A DNA stretch of 64,000 nt, taken from the NCBI GenBank assembly GCA_016873295.1, contig VGXM01000001.1, positions 153,716-217,715 on the forward strand, given 5' to 3'. A program made the translations under genes and the position numbers. The stretch's first letter is position 1, and every line of letters starts with the position of its first letter. This DNA is from Phycisphaerae bacterium. Lineage in GTDB: Bacteria > Planctomycetota > Phycisphaerae > Phycisphaerales > UBA1924. Below are positions 53,985 to 61,638 of the stretch, piece after piece. The notes under the pieces are model-generated. The model was given only the letters and a program-made list of their open reading frames with translations, was not told the DNA's origin and did not search any database.

Positions 53985-54409
53985 GACCTTCCCCTTCCCC
54001 GTTGTGGTCCCGGGGTTGGCCGCGCGCCGGGCGTTCTTCACCGGCGGGCTGGTGACCACGAAGCGGAGGTTGGTCCCCTCCCCGGAACACTCGCCCTCGG
54101 CGATCACGGTGCGCCGCCGGTCTTGGCGCGGGAGCGCCGGAAGGCGAAGAGCCGCGAAGGCTCGCCGGTCTCCCCGTAGCGCTTCTCGGCCCGGCGCAGC
54201 AGGGGGTGGGCCCATCCCTTGAGCCTGGAGCTGGTGCCCAGGCCGAAGGTGCAGGTGTGTCCGTCCTTCTCGCACAGCTCGTCCATCGCGGGGGAGCCGA
54301 TGCCGGCGTCGCTCGTGAGCATCGCGGCGCCCGGCCTGAGCACCGGGTCGCGGTCGGGCATGAAGTCCAAGTGCAGCTGCTCGGTCCGCGGCGCGGTCTG
54401 CGCGGACAT
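53985..54409 (-). pseudogene. IS1380-family transposase remnant, deleted and frameshifted
   Basis: From ATG 54409 (SAQTAPRTEQLHLDFMPDRD) the frame passes after about 35 residues straight to LTSDAGIGSPAMDELCEKDG, HTCTFGLGTSSRLKGWAHPL and RRAEKRYGETGEPSRLFAFR, which in intact IS1380 transposases lie some 200 residues further on. So the middle of the gene is gone. Near 54115 the frame must shift to continue TVIAEGECSGEGTNLRFVVT then SPPVKNARRAANPG. After that no transposase is seen, so the C-terminal end is missing too. The family is judged from the 'TFGLG.N.RLK...E.AEKRY...GE..RLF' and 'GEGTN.RFVVTS' blocks. Confidence 0.7.
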
Positions 54410-54505
54410 CAGCGGCCTCCGTGCTCGCGGAAAAGACCCGTGACACAGCCCTTTACGCACGCGGAGGCCGTTGATCTCCGCTCAGGAATGAGCAATCCGG
54501 GCTAG
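53985..54505 (-). mobile_element. Decayed IS1380-family insertion sequence
   Basis: Remnant of an insertion sequence between the kinase and the SpoIIE-type gene. It holds a transposase pseudogene (54409 leftward to about 53985). At the right edge, TCAGGAATGAGCAATCCGGG (54482-54501) looks like an IS1380 terminal repeat; the opposite repeat was not found. The stop codon of the phosphatase gene (54502-54504) lies at this edge. A GGAGG site is still present before the transposase start. Confidence 0.6.
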
Positions 54506-55734
54506 GCGGCCTCGGAGGCGACGGCGGCGCGCGGCGCGATCACCAGGGCCGTCACGTCGTCGCCCTGGCGGAGCGACCCGGCCTGCTCGTCGATGGCGCC
54601 CGCGAGCATGGAGGTGAGTTCGCCCAGGGGCGCGGTGCCCCGGGACCATTCGCGCACCAGGGCGTCGAGGCGGGCCAGGTAGTTGTCGGTCGGTCGGCGC
54701 AGGGCGTCGTCGGAGGCGGGGAACGCCAGCTCGAGCCCGTCGGTGTGGAGCACGAGGGCGTCGCCCGGCGCGAGCGGGAACTCGACCTGGTCGAACTCGG
54801 CGTCGTCGAACACGCCCAGCACCGGGCCCTGGGTCTCGAAGGCGCAGCGCCGCGAGGCGGAGATGCGGAGCGGGGGCGGGTGCCCGGCCCCGCACACGGT
54901 CACGCGCCGCGTGGGGACGTCGATGAGGGCGTAGACGGCGGTGGCGAAGTTGCTCGTGGTGGTGGCGTGCTCGGCCAGGGCGGCGTTGAGGCGGGCCATG
55001 GCCTCGGCGGGCTCGAGCAGGCGCGCGCCGGCGGGCGTCGACTCCCGGGTCGGGAGCAGCCGGCACAGGGCGAGGGTCATGAGGGCCGCGGGCACGCCGT
55101 GGCCCATGGCGTCGGCGAGAAAGACCCCGACGCGGCGCTCGTCGAGAGCCCGCACGTCGTACACGTCGCCCGAGACGTACCCGCAGGGACGGAAGAGCAC
55201 GCTCAGGTCGAGCCCGTCCATGGCGGGGAGCGACTTGGGCATGAACTCGGCCTGGACGCGCGAGGCGGTCTGGAGCTCCTCGTGCAGCCGGTCCAGTTCG
55301 TTCCTGGCGCTCCGCTGGGCGGAGTGCATGGCGGCGAGCTCGGCCCGCGCCTCGTCGGTGGCGCCCGCCTGCGCGACCAGCCCGGCGAGCACGCCGCACA
55401 CCAGGGCGGGGTCCGACCCGAAGGGGAGGGCGATCGCGGAAGGAGGCATGTGGGCGGGCGCGGTGCAGTTGGGCCCCCGGAGGACGAGCACGGGCGCGCC
55501 GGCCCGGTCCGCAAGCTCCAGGACGCGCTCGACCGGCTCGCGCCCGACCGGCCCGCACAGGATCAGGAGCACGCCCAGGTCGGGGCGGGCGCCTTGGGGA
55601 GCGGCGGCGAGATCGTCCGGCGTGGTCCATCCCACGATCGGGGGAGCGCCGCAGGGCCACCGCTCCAGGGCGCGTTCGACGCCGTCCCGGCTCTGGCCCC
55701 GAGGGGCGACCACGGTGATCTTGGGCTGGCGCAT
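54502..55734 (-). CDS. SpoIIE/RsbU-type PP2C phosphatase with N-terminal receiver-like domain
   Basis: A 410-residue serine phosphatase. The first 130 residues (KITVVAPRGQSRDGVERALE, LLILCGPVGREPVERVLELA) look like a degenerate receiver domain lacking a clear phospho-acceptor Asp. A coiled linker (EARAELAAMHSAQRSARNEL) leads to the SpoIIE catalytic domain: RPCGYVSGDVYDVRALDERR (first metal Asp), VGVFLADAMGHGVPAALMTL, then DALVLHTDGLELAF and LRQGDDVTALVIAPR. All four metal-binding acidic positions are visible. Such enzymes act in partner-switch regulation of sigma factors by dephosphorylating anti-anti-sigma factors; none is adjacent. The 18 bases just upstream recur at the murA promoter. Confidence 0.9.
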   Translation of the reverse strand: MRQPKITVVAPRGQSRDGVERALERWPCGAPPIVGWTTPDDLAAAPQGARPDLGVLLILCGPVGREPVERVLELADRAGAPVLVLRGPNCTAPAHMPPSAIALPFGSDPALVCGVLAGLVAQAGATDEARAELAAMHSAQRSARNELDRLHEELQTASRVQAEFMPKSLPAMDGLDLSVLFRPCGYVSGDVYDVRALDERRVGVFLADAMGHGVPAALMTLALCRLLPTRESTPAGARLLEPAEAMARLNAALAEHATTTSNFATAVYALIDVPTRRVTVCGAGHPPPLRISASRRCAFETQGPVLGVFDDAEFDQVEFPLAPGDALVLHTDGLELAFPASDDALRRPTDNYLARLDALVREWSRGTAPLGELTSMLAGAIDEQAGSLRQGDDVTALVIAPRAAVASEAA

Positions 55735-55741
55735 GCGGGCT

Positions 55742-55759
55742 CCGGGCAGGTCCGATCAT
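55742..55759 (-). promoter_or_regulatory. 18-base sequence shared with the murA promoter region
   Basis: CCGGGCAGGTCCGATCAT is an exact copy of 16869-16886. On the minus strand it reads ATGATCGGACCTGCCCGG, 8 bases before the phosphatase ATG at 55734. If the ATGAT end is a -10 box, the transcript would start close to the ATG. Here, unlike at murA, the inverted partner is missing. Confidence 0.4.
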
Positions 55760-55831
55760 GCGCGGGGGCGTGTCGGACCGGCTTGCATCGGCCAGCGCCC
55801 CTCGTCGATTCGCGCGCCGACGGCGGTTTTC

Positions 55832-56464
55832 TCACTCTGCCCGCGAGATGAGGGACTGGTAATCGAACTCGATCTTGTCGCCTTCCTTGAGCCCCAGGGA
55901 GGGCAGCGTGCCGCCCCTGAGCTCGATGGCGAACTGGATCGCGTATCGGGAGGGGTGCTTGGTCAGGCGGGACTCGTAGGCGTCGTTGACCCACTCCCAG
56001 GCGGGGGCGCTGGGGGTCGGCGCGGAACGGTTCTGCTCGTGCGCGGCCCGGGGCGCGTCGGGCTGCATCTGGTGCATCGCGGTAATCCGCCCCGACTTGT
56101 CGAGGTAGATGACGTCAATGGGGACGGGACAGTCGCGCATCACGAACGCCGTCACCACGGGCCTGGAGAAGACGAAGAGCATCCCGCCGTCGGCCGGGAT
56201 GGTGTCGCGGCCGGAGAGGCCCTTGAAGCGCTTCTCGTGGGTCAGCGCGAGTTCGAGCCTGAACTTGCGGCCGCTGATCGAGATCGTCGTGGTGTCGCCG
56301 GTCAGGCCCTTGGTCGCGGACGTGCCCGACTCGGGCCCGAACACCAGCCCGCTGCCGACGAGGAACGCGGCGGCCCCCATGAGCACGACGGAGACGAGCA
56401 TGAAGGCCCTCAGCCTCGTGCTCTTCGGCTTGGCGGCGGGCGGTCGGAACGGTCTTTCAGCCAT
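55832..56464 (-). CDS. DUF192 family exported protein
   Basis: A 210-residue product from ATG 56464. After a basic N-terminus comes one hydrophobic segment (RAFMLVSVVLMGAAAFLVGS, about residues 18-40), a signal anchor. The DUF192 fold follows: KFRLELALTHEKRFKGLSGR, GGMLFVFSRPVVTAFVMRDC, PVPIDVIYLDKSGRITAMHQ, and at the end AIELRGGTLPSLGLKEGDKI. An insert of about 45 residues (PDAPRAAHEQNRSAPTPSAP and on) lies before the last strands. Function is unknown; family members are often linked to salt or arabinogalactan-related loci. The start lies inside the 3' end of the gluQ gene, an overlap of 55 bases in another frame. Confidence 0.85.
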   Translation of the reverse strand: MAERPFRPPAAKPKSTRLRAFMLVSVVLMGAAAFLVGSGLVFGPESGTSATKGLTGDTTTISISGRKFRLELALTHEKRFKGLSGRDTIPADGGMLFVFSRPVVTAFVMRDCPVPIDVIYLDKSGRITAMHQMQPDAPRAAHEQNRSAPTPSAPAWEWVNDAYESRLTKHPSRYAIQFAIELRGGTLPSLGLKEGDKIEFDYQSLISRAE

Positions 56465-57402
56465 GCGTCGTCCTCGGGGGTGAACATGACGGGTTCGCGC
56501 GGGATGGTACGAAGGTCGAGGCGATCGCGGAACTCCGCCGCGCTCAGGAGCGGAGGCGTGCCGGTGAGGCCGCACCAGTGGGCCAGGAGCCTGACGACGC
56601 GGCGGGGGTCGATGCCGGCGGCGCGGTAGGTGTCGAGGCGCGTGTCGCCGTGGCGCTTGGCCAGGCGGCGCCCGTCGGCGCCCCGCACCAGGGGCAGGTG
56701 CGTGTAGGTCGGTTCCGGGACGAGGCTCAGGGCCCGGTAGAGAAGGAGCTGGCGACCGGCTGAGCTGATCAGGTCGTCGCCGCGGACGACCTGCGTGACG
56801 CCCTGGCGGTGGTCGTCGACGACGACGGCGAGCTGATAGGCGGGCTGCCCGTGCCGGGTCCAGACGATGAAGTCGCCGATGTCGCCGGCGGGGCGCACGC
56901 GCCTTTCGCCGGCGAACGCATCGTCCACGATCACCTCGGCGTCCGGCGTGAGGAATCGCCAGGGGGTTGCGTGGTCGTCGAAGGAGCGGGGCGTGCCGGC
57001 GTCGGGCGGGCGGAACGACGCGGGGAAGACGACCTCGCCGGAGCCCTCCTGGGGGGCCGAGCCGGCGGCCTCGACGTCGGCGCGGGAGAGCGCGGAGGGG
57101 TACACCGAACCGCGCCGGGCCAGCCGCTCCATCGCCTCCCGGTAGGGGGAGAGGTCGGCGGACTGGTAGTGGGGGCCCTCGTCCCAGTCGAGGCCCAGCC
57201 ACTGGAGGGCGTCGATGGCGGCCTCCGCCGCGCCGGGCCTGATGCGCGGGCCGTCGAGGTCCTCGATCCGGAGGACGATGCGCCAGCCGCGGGCGCGGGC
57301 CAGGGCCCAGTTGACGAGGAAGGTGCGGGCGTTTCCGAGGTGGAGGGCGCCGGTGGGGGAGGGAGCCAGGCGCGTGGCGTGTGGGGACGGTCCGGGGGGC
57401 AT
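56410..57402 (-). CDS. Glutamyl-Q tRNA(Asp) synthetase-like enzyme
   Basis: A class I synthetase fragment of 330 residues without an anticodon-binding domain, the size of GluQ-RS (298 in E. coli), which glutamylates queuosine of tRNA-Asp. Motifs: RLAPSPTGALHLGNARTFLV (HIGH type), VLRIEDLDGPRIRPGAAEAA, GDIGDFIVWTRHGQPAYQLA, VVVDDHRQGVTQVVRGDDLI, then LPLVRGADGRRLAKRHGDTR (KMSKS type as LAKRH). The zinc-binding cysteines of E. coli GluQ-RS, expected near VYPSALSRADVEAAG, are absent: serine and alanine stand there. The C-terminal tail is basic (RSDRPPPSRRARG). Its 3' end overlaps the DUF192 start. Confidence 0.85.
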   Translation of the reverse strand: MPPGPSPHATRLAPSPTGALHLGNARTFLVNWALARARGWRIVLRIEDLDGPRIRPGAAEAAIDALQWLGLDWDEGPHYQSADLSPYREAMERLARRGSVYPSALSRADVEAAGSAPQEGSGEVVFPASFRPPDAGTPRSFDDHATPWRFLTPDAEVIVDDAFAGERRVRPAGDIGDFIVWTRHGQPAYQLAVVVDDHRQGVTQVVRGDDLISSAGRQLLLYRALSLVPEPTYTHLPLVRGADGRRLAKRHGDTRLDTYRAAGIDPRRVVRLLAHWCGLTGTPPLLSAAEFRDRLDLRTIPREPVMFTPEDDAWLKDRSDRPPPSRRARG

Positions 57403-57492
57403 GCTGATCGCCTTCGAGCGGGACGGTACACTCCCGGCTCAGAGCGGGCCGCGGATCGGCCCGCGGGGCCCCGGTGTCCGCGCGGAGGGCGC

Positions 57493-57822
57493 ATGGAAAA
57501 GCTGTCCGAGTCGGCGGTGGAATCGCGGCTGGCGAAGGTCCCGGAGTGGTCGGAGCTCAACGGCGCCATCCAGCGGACGTTCCAGTTCGCCGGGTTTGTG
57601 GCGGCCATGGAGTTCGTCCGCACGGTCGCGGCGGAGGCGGAGCGCGCGCAGCACCACCCGGACATCCTGATCCGGTTCGACAAGGTGACGCTGACGCTGA
57701 GCACGCACGACGCGGGGGGGATCACGGAGAAGGACTTTGCCTTCGCCGGGGCGGTGGACGCGATGGTGCCCGCCCCGCCGCGGGTCGCGGCGCCGCCCGC
57801 GGGCAGGAAGGCCAGGAAGTAG
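57493..57822 (+). CDS. Pterin-4a-carbinolamine dehydratase
   Basis: A 109-residue enzyme that dehydrates 4a-hydroxytetrahydropterin, recycling the cofactor of aromatic hydroxylases; it also exists as a stand-alone protein. The start is ATG 57493; upstream codons of the open frame are not conserved. The opening LSESAVESRLAKVPEWSELN and RTFQFAGFVAAMEFVRTVAA are typical, and AERAQHHPDILIRFDKVTLT then LSTHDAGGITEKDFAFAGAV contain the H-H-P and T-H-D...G-T/I-x-D signature. A proline/lysine-rich tail of 18 residues ends the protein. It is divergent from the gluQ-like gene and is followed by a strong hairpin. Confidence 0.93.
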   Translation: MEKLSESAVESRLAKVPEWSELNGAIQRTFQFAGFVAAMEFVRTVAAEAERAQHHPDILIRFDKVTLTLSTHDAGGITEKDFAFAGAVDAMVPAPPRVAAPPAGRKARK

Positions 57823-57845
57823 GGGCGGCGTGCGGACGTGAGAAG

Positions 57846-57867
57846 CCCCGGGCCGAGCGGCCCGGGG
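57846..57867. terminator. Perfect GC hairpin between convergent genes
   Basis: CCCCGGGCC (57846-57854), loop GAGC, GGCCCGGGG (57859-57867): a perfect 9-base stem 23 bases after the dehydratase stop and 25 before the stop of the gene on the other strand. There is no T-run on either side. It could end transcription from both directions or protect 3' ends. Confidence 0.6.
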
Positions 57868-57891
57868 CCCGCGATCGTGCGCGTGGTCGGA

Positions 57892-59505
57892 TCAGCGATC
57901 GGCGACGAGGCGTTCGAGGCGTTCGAGGCGGGCCTCGAGGGCGGCGCGGTCGGCCTTGAGCTGGTCGATCTCGCGCTGCTTGTCCTTGACGAGGGCGTGC
58001 AGGCCCTGGAGGGCGGCCATGGTGACGCCGGCGGCGTCGACGGTACCGATGGTGCGGTCGCTGTTGCCCACGCCGAAGGCGGCGTGGAAGTCCTGGGCGG
58101 TGGGCCCGATGTGGGCGACGCCCCCGGGCTCGCTCCTGTAGTTCCAGCGGGTGATCGGCAGGGCGTCAAGGCGGGCGAGGACGTCGGCGGGGTCGACGGC
58201 CCTGAAGTTCTCCTTGAGGGCGACGTCGGAGGCGTTGGCCCAGACGCCGCCGGTGGTCAGCGAGGCGCCGGTCCCGGTGGCGATGAAGTCGCCGGCGCCG
58301 ATGGCGATGGCGCCCGAGGAGGTGCTGCCGAGGAACAGGCCGCCCGGGGCGTTGACGACGAACTGCCCGATGGCGCTGGTGTCGACCTGCTGGGTGTGCC
58401 CGTTCCAGACGAACGCGCGGGCGTGGAGGGCGCGGGCCTGGGACCCGGCGGCGAATGAGTTGGCGCCGGCGGCGGTGTTGAGGGAGCCTCCGGGGATGGC
58501 GGAGAACTGTCCGGTGGCGGCGTTGGTCTGCCCGCCGCCGACCATGGCGAAGGAGCCGGCGGTGTTGGCGTTGCCGCCCATGATGACGGCGTAGTCCTGC
58601 CCCAGGATGGTGGCGTTGTTGAAGCCGCCGACGATGGCGGAGTAGAGGCCGCCGGCGGTGTTGGTGTTGCCGCCGCCGACGAAGGCGAAGGCGCCGCGGG
58701 CCCAGTTGCTGACGCCGCCGGAGACGGTGGCGCCGCGCTGGTCGGTGAGGCTGGCGTCGTCCTCGCCGGCGCGGTTGGCGAATCCGCCGCCGACGGTGCC
58801 GGCGTGGTCGTAGACGGAGTTGGTGTTGGCGCCGACCTCGGAGATGACGGCGCCGGTGGCGCCGCCGCCGGCGATGGTGGAGCCCTGGACGCCCAGACCC
58901 GGGGCGTTGCCCGAGACGCCGCCGGTGACGTTGACGGCGCTGGCGGTGGACGCCGTGCGCAGGCCGGTGGTGCTGATGTTGCCGATGACGTGGAGGGGGA
59001 CGGCGGGGGTGGTGGTGCCGACGCCGACGTTGCCCTGGAAGTAGTTGCGGCCGCCGGCGAAGTACGCGGCGTAGCCGCTGGCGCTGGTGGACTGTCCGTA
59101 CACGCCGATGGTGAACCCGGTCGGGGAGGAGGTCTGCCCCACGAGGCCCACGCCGTTGGGGCTGGCGGAGATGCCCCACACGCCGATGGCCTGGCCCGTG
59201 GTGCTCTGCCCGGCGGTGCCGAAGACGGCGGTGCCGCCGGTCTGGTGGCTCTCGGCGTAGACGCCGGCGCCGCCGGTGACCAGGCTGCGGGTCCAGATGG
59301 CGGACGCGCCGGCGCCGTCGCCCAGCACGGACAGCTTGCCGAACATGAAGGCGCTGGTCGACACGCCCACGCCGACGCTGCCCGTGTTGGTGTTGCCGAC
59401 GTGGTTGGGCGCGATGGTCGACCATTGGGCCAACGCCGCGCTTCCCGTGCATGCGAAGGCGGAGATCGCGATCAGAACGCCGTGCCTCGTCTTGCGCCGA
59501 TCCAT
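57892..59505 (-). CDS. Secreted trimeric fibre-like protein with S74 chaperone/autoprocessing domain
   Basis: A 537-residue exported protein, ATG 59505 with AAGGAG 7-12 bases upstream. Signal peptide: HGVLIAISAFACTGSAALAQ. The body is glycine/serine/threonine-rich repeats like trimeric autotransporter heads and phage fibres, such as GAGVYAESHQTGGTAVFGTA and TVSGGVSNWARGAFAFVGGG. Near the end SDVALKENFRAVDPADVLAR, then TRWNYRSEPGGVAHIGPTAQ and DFHAAFGVG, is the peptidase S74 / intramolecular chaperone domain, found in phage tail spikes. The closing DKQREIDQLKADRAALEARL then ERLERLVADR is a trimeric coiled coil. In phage the S serine before 'D..lKe' is the self-cleavage site, here the S of SDVALKE. 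Probably a surface fibre. Confidence 0.85.
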   Translation of the reverse strand: MDRRKTRHGVLIAISAFACTGSAALAQWSTIAPNHVGNTNTGSVGVGVSTSAFMFGKLSVLGDGAGASAIWTRSLVTGGAGVYAESHQTGGTAVFGTAGQSTTGQAIGVWGISASPNGVGLVGQTSSPTGFTIGVYGQSTSASGYAAYFAGGRNYFQGNVGVGTTTPAVPLHVIGNISTTGLRTASTASAVNVTGGVSGNAPGLGVQGSTIAGGGATGAVISEVGANTNSVYDHAGTVGGGFANRAGEDDASLTDQRGATVSGGVSNWARGAFAFVGGGNTNTAGGLYSAIVGGFNNATILGQDYAVIMGGNANTAGSFAMVGGGQTNAATGQFSAIPGGSLNTAAGANSFAAGSQARALHARAFVWNGHTQQVDTSAIGQFVVNAPGGLFLGSTSSGAIAIGAGDFIATGTGASLTTGGVWANASDVALKENFRAVDPADVLARLDALPITRWNYRSEPGGVAHIGPTAQDFHAAFGVGNSDRTIGTVDAAGVTMAALQGLHALVKDKQREIDQLKADRAALEARLERLERLVADR

Positions 59506-59719
59506 GATGGTCTCCTTCCGGGCCAAGGCCCCAGGGTGTGCGGGCGGCCGCGTCGGGGCCGCGCCCCAGCGAAGGCGCGGCCCCCACGCGGGCCATTGCC
59601 ATGATCGGTCCCAGTATACCTGATCCACGCGGCCGGCCCGCCCCGCCGCGCGGGCGGATGGGCCCCGTGCCGTCGCGTCGGCGTGGCGACCGCGGATGCT
59701 GCGCTTCCGGGGCGGGCCC

Positions 59720-61495
59720 CTAGAACCGGGGCGCGCCCGCCGGCTTGGCCGGCGCCGCGTCCTCATCCTCGCCCGTCAGGGCTCGGATCGTCTGTCCGAC
59801 GGCCTTGATGGTGTCGGCCGGGGCGTGCAGGCGGAACTGCGCGCCGCCCGAGTCGGTCGTGACGCTGATCCCCAGCGGCGGGACGTGCTCGGGCATCGTG
59901 ATCTCGCCGATGCCGCCGCCGAACATCGCCATCGCCTGCCCGACGGTCTCGAGGATGGGCTTGATGCCCACGTAGCCCTCGAGGGTGCGCGAGGCCGGGA
60001 GCTTGGCGGCGACGGCCTTGACGGCGTCCTGCTCGGCGAGCCCCTTTCCGTCGGCGGCGGCCTGGATGGCCTGCTTCAGGAGCGGGGTGTTCCGGGCCAT
60101 GGTGAACACCAGGCCTTCGCGGGTCTGCCCGACGAAGCCGCCCATGCCGGAGGGCCCGAAGAGCATGGACTGCATCTGCTGGGCCTGCATGCCCATGGGG
60201 TCGTTGGGGTCCATGGCCATCTGGACGCCCCACTCGTCGACCTTGACGCCGTCGACCTCGATGGCGCCCTTGGTGTAGGTCGTGGAATAGGTGGTGCCGG
60301 CGGCCTTGGTGGCGTTGAGCTTCTCGATGGCGGCCTGGGCTGCCGCCAACTGCTGCGCGGGCTTGCTGCTCTTGAGGAACCCGGCGCTGTTGGAGAAGAG
60401 CCCGCCGAAGAGCGCGGGGGTCTGCCCCCACACGACGGCGTAGCCGTCGGTGGAGTCGATCTGGGCGCCCAGGCCCCCGAAGGGGTCGAACACGGAGCCG
60501 CCGCCCTGACCGTCGGCGGGGGCCGCGGCCTTCGCGACCCTCTCGGCGCGGCGCATCAGGTCCTTCATCCCCGACGAGGAGGTGTCGAGGGCGAAGCTGA
60601 GCAGGAAGGGCACGCTGGGCACGCGGGCCAGCAGCCCCGAGGCCCGCCCGTCGTTGGAGCACATCGTGGCCGACTCCGACCCGTCCTTGAACTGCACCGC
60701 CAGGTCGAGCGACACCGAGCCGCCCTCGTCGATGTTCAGCCCCATCACCCCCACGCGGGCGTCGCGCTGCACGGCGTCGACGAGCGACTCGACGACCGCC
60801 ACCTGCCCGCCCGCGGCGGCGGCCTGCGGGTTGAGCATCATCGCCATCTGCATCTGGTCCTCGATCTCGGACATCGCCTCATCGATCTGCGGCGACAGGG
60901 CCGGGATGTTGGCGATCACCACCGCCTGGCATTCCGACGCGACCCGCAGGCCCACCGGGCCCAGCGCCTTGACGTGCGCCTCGAACTGGCCCGCCTGCCC
61001 CTTGAAGCCCGTGAGCGCCAGGCGATCCGGGCTCACCGCGGCGTACCCGCTCCCCACGTCCTTGGAATACACCGTCTGCGGGCCCATGGCGAGCGTCGCG
61101 ACGGCGCCGTCGATCGTGCCGCCGGCCCCGGCGACCATCGCCGCGTAGTCCGTCACGGGCACGAGGATCACCACGCCCGGCTCCTCGCCCTCGGGCATGG
61201 GCATCATCGCCACGCCCACCGACCCCGCGGTGTTCAGCCCGGGCATCGCCAGGATCATCCCCAGCGGGCCGTCGGCGATCGGGTCCTGCTGCATCCCCAC
61301 CGTCTTGGCCACCGCCCGCACGCGGTTGACCAGTTCATCGACGTTGCGGATGCCCACGGCGACGACGGCGTCGCCCGGGATCAGGTCGAGGGCCGCGGGG
61401 GGCTTGGCGTGGGCCGTCCCCACGACGATCACCAGCCCGGCAGCGGACACGATCGGACGGAAGGTGCGAATCGAGCGACGGGCCGCAACAGCCAT
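59720..61495 (-). CDS. Large exported protein, DUF3352-like
   Basis: A 591-residue product from ATG 61495, with AAAGGAA upstream. Signal peptide: RSIRTFRPIVSAAGLVIVVG then TAHA|KPP. The mature start ALDLIPGDAVVAVGIRNVDE followed by LVNRVRAVAKTVGM recalls DUF3352-type proteins ('lPada...i...n......'), common in planctomycetes and cyanobacteria. It is methionine-rich in the middle (QMQMAMMLNPQ, MQAQQMQSMLFGPSGMGG) and ends in an alanine/proline tail. No catalytic motif was found. It lies between the fibre protein and ftsK, each more than 140 bases away. No function is proposed. Confidence 0.75.
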   Translation of the reverse strand: MAVAARRSIRTFRPIVSAAGLVIVVGTAHAKPPAALDLIPGDAVVAVGIRNVDELVNRVRAVAKTVGMQQDPIADGPLGMILAMPGLNTAGSVGVAMMPMPEGEEPGVVILVPVTDYAAMVAGAGGTIDGAVATLAMGPQTVYSKDVGSGYAAVSPDRLALTGFKGQAGQFEAHVKALGPVGLRVASECQAVVIANIPALSPQIDEAMSEIEDQMQMAMMLNPQAAAAGGQVAVVESLVDAVQRDARVGVMGLNIDEGGSVSLDLAVQFKDGSESATMCSNDGRASGLLARVPSVPFLLSFALDTSSSGMKDLMRRAERVAKAAAPADGQGGGSVFDPFGGLGAQIDSTDGYAVVWGQTPALFGGLFSNSAGFLKSSKPAQQLAAAQAAIEKLNATKAAGTTYSTTYTKGAIEVDGVKVDEWGVQMAMDPNDPMGMQAQQMQSMLFGPSGMGGFVGQTREGLVFTMARNTPLLKQAIQAAADGKGLAEQDAVKAVAAKLPASRTLEGYVGIKPILETVGQAMAMFGGGIGEITMPEHVPPLGISVTTDSGGAQFRLHAPADTIKAVGQTIRALTGEDEDAAPAKPAGAPRF

Positions 61496-61638
61496 GTGTG
61501 TTCCTTTCAGCGAGCGAACGGTTCGGAAAGCGGCCCGTGCGGGCGCGCCCGGCGGGCATCGCCGCCGACGTCCAGCCCGCGATTCTACGGGCGCGGATCC
61601 CCCGCGTCCCGGGGAGGTTGTTGGGGGGCGGGCGGGTT

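Noticed and set aside
57892..59505. Prophage, suggested by the tail-fibre-like domain
   Set aside because: No capsid, terminase, integrase or lysis genes are nearby, and the protein has a signal peptide.
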